64,000 bases of DNA from JAGLOK01 sp963677605 (GTDB taxonomy: Bacteria > Bacillota > Clostridia > Christensenellales > UMGS416). Position numbers and translations under genes: made by a program. Location: contig CAXXDX010000007.1 of NCBI GenBank assembly GCA_963677605.2, positions 1-64,000 of the forward strand, read 5' to 3'. The notes under the pieces were generated by a model. The model was not told the origin of the DNA. It ran no database searches and saw only the letters and a list, made by a program, of their open reading frames with translations. Within the stretch, counting starts at the first letter, position 1. The number at the start of each line of letters is the position of its first letter. Shown in pieces: positions 60,324-64,000 of this stretch.

Positions 60324-60632
60324 ATGGCAAAAGATAACTCATATTTTGACGGCGGATTGCTTCAGCTGATTGGCTGGAACATACTCGGAGGCATAGTAAC
60401 TACTCTAACACTTGGTATATGCTATCCATGGGCGCTTTGCATGGTTTACGGATGGAAAATAAACCACACTGTAATAGAAGGAAAGAGGCTAAAGTTCACA
60501 GGAACGGCAGTCAGTCTTTTCGGCAATTGGATCAAGTGGTTTCTGCTGTGCATCATTACTGTGGGAATCTACGGACTCTGGCTTGGAATAGCTCTTGAAA
60601 AATGGAAAGTCAAACATACAGAGTTTGCATAA
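60324..60632 (+). CDS. DUF898-like small membrane protein
   Basis: 102 residues. 'YFDGGLLQLIGWNILGGIVTTLTLGICYPWALCMVYGWKINHTVIEGKRLKFTGTAVSLFGNWIKWFLLCIITVGIYGLW' is the DUF898 (YjgN) pattern with the F-DG-G, PW and GxxxxLFG-x-WIKW motifs, but only one unit where full-length proteins have repeats. Two to three membrane helices. Function unknown. Weak AAGAAG before the ATG. A terminator follows. Confidence 0.75.
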   Translation: MAKDNSYFDGGLLQLIGWNILGGIVTTLTLGICYPWALCMVYGWKINHTVIEGKRLKFTGTAVSLFGNWIKWFLLCIITVGIYGLWLGIALEKWKVKHTEFA

Positions 60633-60650
60633 TTAATAATATATGAAAAA

Positions 60651-60670
60651 AGGCTGCATACTAGCAGCTT
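60651..60670 (+). terminator. Intrinsic terminator after the DUF898-like gene
   Basis: AGGCTGC (60651-60657) and GCAGCTT (60664-60670), loop of six, then T's. Confidence 0.8.
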
Positions 60671-60700
60671 TTTTTCTGTATATAAAGGGGAGAGGGAAGT

Positions 60701-61294
60701 TTAAACAGCTTCTGATTTTTGCATCTTTAACAGCTTTACATCAGCTATAAGAATAGCTGTGGTTACACACGCAAAAAACACCATTTCCGCAATTCCCGTA
60801 AGCTTTCCATACATAAGCAGCACTGCAAAAGGAATTAAGATACAGGCTGTCATTACGATTATAGGCAGATTTTTTGCAATAACTGTGTTTTTGCAAAGAT
60901 ACGCAGCAAACATAATCATGGATACAAGCAGACATCCAACAAAAAGCCCTGCACTTATAAGATGAACGAGATATAGGAATCTGTCGGTATATTTTGCGGC
61001 AGGAACAATGACAGTAAGCAGTAAAAATATATATGACAAACCTAAAATTACTTTTGCTGTTCTGCTGAAATAGCTTGCCCTGTTGTATATATGCATTAAG
61101 TATGCAATAAGCAAAAAACCGCTTATGACTCCCCAAATTATGAACGCAGGCCTATACGGCAAAAGGTATCCTATCTGTGACAGGGTGAAATCTATAGGAT
61201 CTTTTTGCAGCCCAAAAGACAGAGTATATATCGGTACAGTGATAAGATACAGCAGAGCAAATATTCTTTTTTCAAACACATCTGTCTTTTTCAT
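60701..61294 (-). CDS. Six-helix membrane protein of unknown function
   Basis: 197 residues. Six hydrophobic helices (about 10-28, 48-67, 78-97, 107-132, 142-160, 165-188) with short loops. 'DPIDFTLSQIGYLLPYRPAF' after helix 1 may be an extracytoplasmic loop and loosely resembles DUF998 proteins. No function is assigned. GAGG is close to the ATG. Confidence 0.6.
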   Translation of the reverse strand: MKKTDVFEKRIFALLYLITVPIYTLSFGLQKDPIDFTLSQIGYLLPYRPAFIIWGVISGFLLIAYLMHIYNRASYFSRTAKVILGLSYIFLLLTVIVPAAKYTDRFLYLVHLISAGLFVGCLLVSMIMFAAYLCKNTVIAKNLPIIVMTACILIPFAVLLMYGKLTGIAEMVFFACVTTAILIADVKLLKMQKSEAV

Positions 61295-61417
61295 TTCATT
61301 CCTCGCTTTTTATAAAACGAATATAACAGAAGTATTTGTTAAAAAAATACTTTTAATCTTTTTCTAATGTGATTGTTAGATGTCTTTATTATTATACTAA
61401 TCGGTTAACAAGAATAG

Positions 61418-62113
61418 CTAAAATATTAAGCTGAATAAGTATGACAACACAGGTACTATTACAAGTGCCGGAATCATATTGGCTATCTTAATATCCTTTA
61501 TACCCGCAACTTTTATTCCCGTCGCTATTATTATAATGCCGCCGCATGCGATAAAGTCTGCAATCATAGTCTCTGAAAGCAACGGCGTTATCAGTCTTGA
61601 CAGCATAAAAAACACTAGTAAAATTATCGGCTGTATGATTCCGAGCGCGGACACTATATACGATAAGCTTACAGCAAATATGAACGCCGTAAACAAGTCT
61701 AAGACTGATTTCGCAAGCAAAATGCTGTGGTCACCTGTAATGCCGGATAAAAGCGCGCCGTATATGCCCGTAGAACTGAAGCAAAATATTATGGATATCA
61801 CAACCAGCTTATCCATATAAGCGTCATCTTTATGCCCAGTTCCCATCTTGTTTAGCAGACTTTTAAAAAAGTTGGAAATTTTAGTGTCCAAATCCAACAT
61901 TTCCCCAATAACAAAGCCTAACAGCACAGCTAAAATAACCGCAGGGAGGTTGTCCATTTTGACAACTGAGCTAATGCCCATCGCTATTGCACAAATTCCC
62001 GTTACCGTTATGAGCGCTTCCTGAGATTTGAGCTTAACGTGCTTTGAAGCAAGCCCGCCTGCAAGCCCTCCCAATATAACGCATAATGCATTGACTATAA
62101 TTCCTATTGGCAT
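61418..62113 (-). CDS. DUF554 family membrane protein (YdfK-like)
   Basis: 231 residues. 'MPIGIIVNALCVILGGLAGGLASKHV' and 'LLGFVIGEMLDLDTKISNFFKSL' match DUF554, with six to seven membrane helices and the glycine-rich first helix. 'CFSSTGIYGALLSGITGDHSILLAKSVLDLFTAFIFA' continues it. Its function is not known. AGGAG precedes the ATG at 62113. Confidence 0.88.
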   Translation of the reverse strand: MPIGIIVNALCVILGGLAGGLASKHVKLKSQEALITVTGICAIAMGISSVVKMDNLPAVILAVLLGFVIGEMLDLDTKISNFFKSLLNKMGTGHKDDAYMDKLVVISIIFCFSSTGIYGALLSGITGDHSILLAKSVLDLFTAFIFAVSLSYIVSALGIIQPIILLVFFMLSRLITPLLSETMIADFIACGGIIIIATGIKVAGIKDIKIANMIPALVIVPVLSYLFSLIF

Positions 62114-62247
62114 ATTGCTCCTTGCTGTTTAATGTGTCGCCGCTCTGTTTGCTTTGTAATAAGATAGCATGTATATTATCATTGTTTTGATTTTTGGTCA
62201 ATTTTGTGAATTATTCTTACCTTTAATACAGTTAATAATGAAATAAA

Positions 62248-62279
62248 CAAAGGATTGGAAAATATATTCCAATCCTTTG
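62248..62279 (-). terminator. Intrinsic terminator after the isomerase family gene
   Basis: CAAAGGATTGGAA (62248-62260) and TTCCAATCCTTTG (62267-62279), 13-bp perfect stem with a 6-base loop. Confidence 0.85.
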
Positions 62280-62308
62280 AGATTTTAGTTTGTTAAATGA
62301 TATTTCTT

Positions 62309-63793
62309 CTAGTTAAACGGATTTTCATCCTTATAAAGCATGTTGCTTGGCTGATTAAAGGCAACATCTTCAACGCCCAGCATTTTCATTGCGGTAAACA
62401 AAGCTTTTCCTACGTGAGCAAAAGCAACACCGCCATGGTGCGGATAACGCTTTGCAACAAGAACATGACGGTAAAAGCGCGCCATTTCCTTAATAGCAAA
62501 TATTCCGATGCCTCCGAATGATTTTGTTTCAACAGGAAGAATTTCACCCTGTGCTATATAGCTGTGAAGCGTAGTGTCAGCTCCCGACTGAAGCCTGAAG
62601 AATGTGATGTCTCCGGGCTTGATATCACTTTCAAGCGTTCCGCGTGTGATGTCAGGTTCGCTGTCCGGCTCAAGAAGCCTGTGCATAATAAGCTGATATT
62701 TCATCTGCGGGTTTACAAGGTGGCAGCTTGGAGTGTTTCCGCAGTGGAAACCCATGAAAACATCGGTTGCTGTATAGTCATACTTGCCTTTGATGTCTTT
62801 TTCATACATATCATAAGGCACAGTGTTGTTGATATCTAAAAGAGTAGGAGCGATTTCAGTCGCGCAAGTGATGATATATTCAGTTACAGCTCCGTATATG
62901 TCAGTTTCGCATGCAACAGGAATTCCGCGGGATGCGAGTCGTGAGTTTACATAACACGGAACGAATCCGAACATCTCCTGGAAAGCAGGCCAGCATTTAG
63001 ATGCCAGAGTTACATATTCGCTTGCGCCTTTGTTGTTTTCAATCCAATCAAGAAGAGTCACTTCGTACTGAGCAAGTTTAGTTAAAACTGTTGAGTAGTT
63101 ATTGCCTGAACCAAGCTCTTTTTCCATGTCGGCAACCACTTCGGGAATTCTTGGATCTCCTTCATGTGCGTTGTATGCTCCGAACAAATCAAGCTCAGAG
63201 TTTTCCTGAATCTCAATACCCATGTCATATAAAGGTTTGATAGGCGCATTACATGCAACAAAGTCAAACGGTCTCGGTCCGAATGTAATAACTTTGAGCT
63301 TTGACACACCGACAAGTATACGTGCCACAGGCTCAAACTCTGCTATCATTGCCGCAACTTCTTTAAAGTCGCCAACCGGGTATTCGGGGATGTATGCATT
63401 CTTCAGGCCGCGGATACCTATGTTATAGCTTGCATTCAGCATTCCGCAATATGCGTCGCCGCGTCCGCCGACAAGCTTGTCTGCTGATTCTTCAGCTGCA
63501 GCAACAAACATGCACGGTCCGTCGAATTTCTGCGCAATAAGCGTTTCAGGGCCTTCCGGGCCAAAGTTTCCGAGATATATAACCAATGCATTGATTCCCG
63601 CTGATTTTGCCTCATCCAGCGCTTTCATTGCATCAATTTCATTTTCAATTGTTGTCTGAAGTTCAATTATTTCTCCGCCTGCTGATTTAAATGCAGAAAC
63701 AACTTCGCCTCTTCTTGTTTGTGAAAGTGTAATTGGAAAACAATCACGGCTTACCGCAACGATTCCGAGTTTTACTTTTGGGATATTATTCAT
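62309..63793 (-). CDS. L-fucose/L-arabinose isomerase family protein
   Basis: About 494 residues from the ATG at 63793 (GGAGGA upstream; the first 13 codons of a longer frame have no ribosome site). 'ACETDIYGAVTEYI' carries the metal-binding glutamate and aspartate known from fucose isomerase, and 'PHHGGVAFAHVGKAL' near the C-terminus the histidine. The N-terminal part ('LGIVAVSRDCFPITLSQTRRGEVV') is the Rossmann-like half. The sugar is not decided; other members act on different aldoses or have no known substrate. Confidence 0.8.
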   Translation of the reverse strand: MNNIPKVKLGIVAVSRDCFPITLSQTRRGEVVSAFKSAGGEIIELQTTIENEIDAMKALDEAKSAGINALVIYLGNFGPEGPETLIAQKFDGPCMFVAAAEESADKLVGGRGDAYCGMLNASYNIGIRGLKNAYIPEYPVGDFKEVAAMIAEFEPVARILVGVSKLKVITFGPRPFDFVACNAPIKPLYDMGIEIQENSELDLFGAYNAHEGDPRIPEVVADMEKELGSGNNYSTVLTKLAQYEVTLLDWIENNKGASEYVTLASKCWPAFQEMFGFVPCYVNSRLASRGIPVACETDIYGAVTEYIITCATEIAPTLLDINNTVPYDMYEKDIKGKYDYTATDVFMGFHCGNTPSCHLVNPQMKYQLIMHRLLEPDSEPDITRGTLESDIKPGDITFFRLQSGADTTLHSYIAQGEILPVETKSFGGIGIFAIKEMARFYRHVLVAKRYPHHGGVAFAHVGKALFTAMKMLGVEDVAFNQPSNMLYKDENPFN

Positions 63794-63966
63794 ACTGTCC
63801 TCCGAATTGTTTTTTCCAAACAATATTATCATTTATTTAGGTAATAGTAAATTAATTATTATCTGCAATAAGAGGAATATTTTAAGGTTTTGTTATTAAT
63901 ATTTTTGTTTATTTAGTAAACAGACAATTAAAAAGCATTTTTTTACATCTTGATAAGTAGCAAATA

Positions 63967-63997
63967 AAAAAACGGAGAGATTAACTCTCCGTTTTTT
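63967..63997. terminator. Intrinsic terminator at the right edge
   Basis: AAAAAACGGAGAG (63967-63979) and CTCTCCGTTTTTT (63985-63997), loop ATTAA. It could end a gene beyond the window on the minus strand. The stretch 63800-63966 has no gene that I can see. Confidence 0.8.
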
Positions 63998-64000
63998 AGC

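Overview
The window is low-GC, densely coded chromosomal DNA with strong AGGAGG-type ribosome binding sites, two T-box leaders, a YwlE-type arginine phosphatase, a Cys-lipobox lipoprotein and many intrinsic terminators. Together these point to a Gram-positive member of the Firmicutes, most likely class Clostridia; I cannot name a genus. I see no rRNA, tRNA, CRISPR array, insertion sequence, prophage or replication origin. The content is about 57 protein genes plus regulatory RNA.

Region 1 to 15 kb is a patchwork of small accessory genes: a YczE-like membrane protein cut by the left edge, a nucleotidyltransferase coupled to a winged-helix protein, tandem PNPOx-fold flavoprotein genes, two WYL regulators each next to an enzyme gene, radical SAM and DUF3795/DUF3788 proteins, a cupin, and a glutathione peroxidase facing an OhrR-type regulator across a recognisable operator. 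Region 15 to 34 kb is mostly metabolic: leuA under a leucine T-box, YgiQ, mtnA, the yacL-radA group, an M29 aminopeptidase, an SDR enzyme and a lone trpB under a tryptophan T-box. Region 34 to 44 kb holds a tandem pair of LysM-G5-M23 cell-wall hydrolases, an aldo/keto reductase-ferredoxin fusion, corA behind an unusual leader, two candidate small RNAs, a GGDEF-EAL protein, a YfcC-type permease and pth. Region 44 to 64 kb carries a second aldo/keto reductase-ferredoxin, an HD hydrolase, several large membrane proteins, pckG, an S66 peptidase, a binding-protein-like/lacZ/trxA operon, sua5 with an arginine phosphatase gene, a DUF554 protein and a fucose/arabinose isomerase family protein.

The most interesting signals are regulatory. 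(1) The corA leader encodes a 20-codon peptide with its own strong Shine-Dalgarno and offers mutually exclusive pairings, one of which masks the corA ribosome binding site; this looks like a leader-peptide switch for magnesium uptake. (2) At least seven genes lack a Shine-Dalgarno and instead have a TATAAT-like element, usually as TGATATAAT, 6 to 10 bases before the start codon, which suggests leaderless transcripts. (3) Two convergent, CU-rich, terminator-ending RNA candidates lie next to corA. (4) A perfect OhrR-type box covers the -10 of a glutathione peroxidase gene. All are read from sequence alone and need RNA-level evidence.
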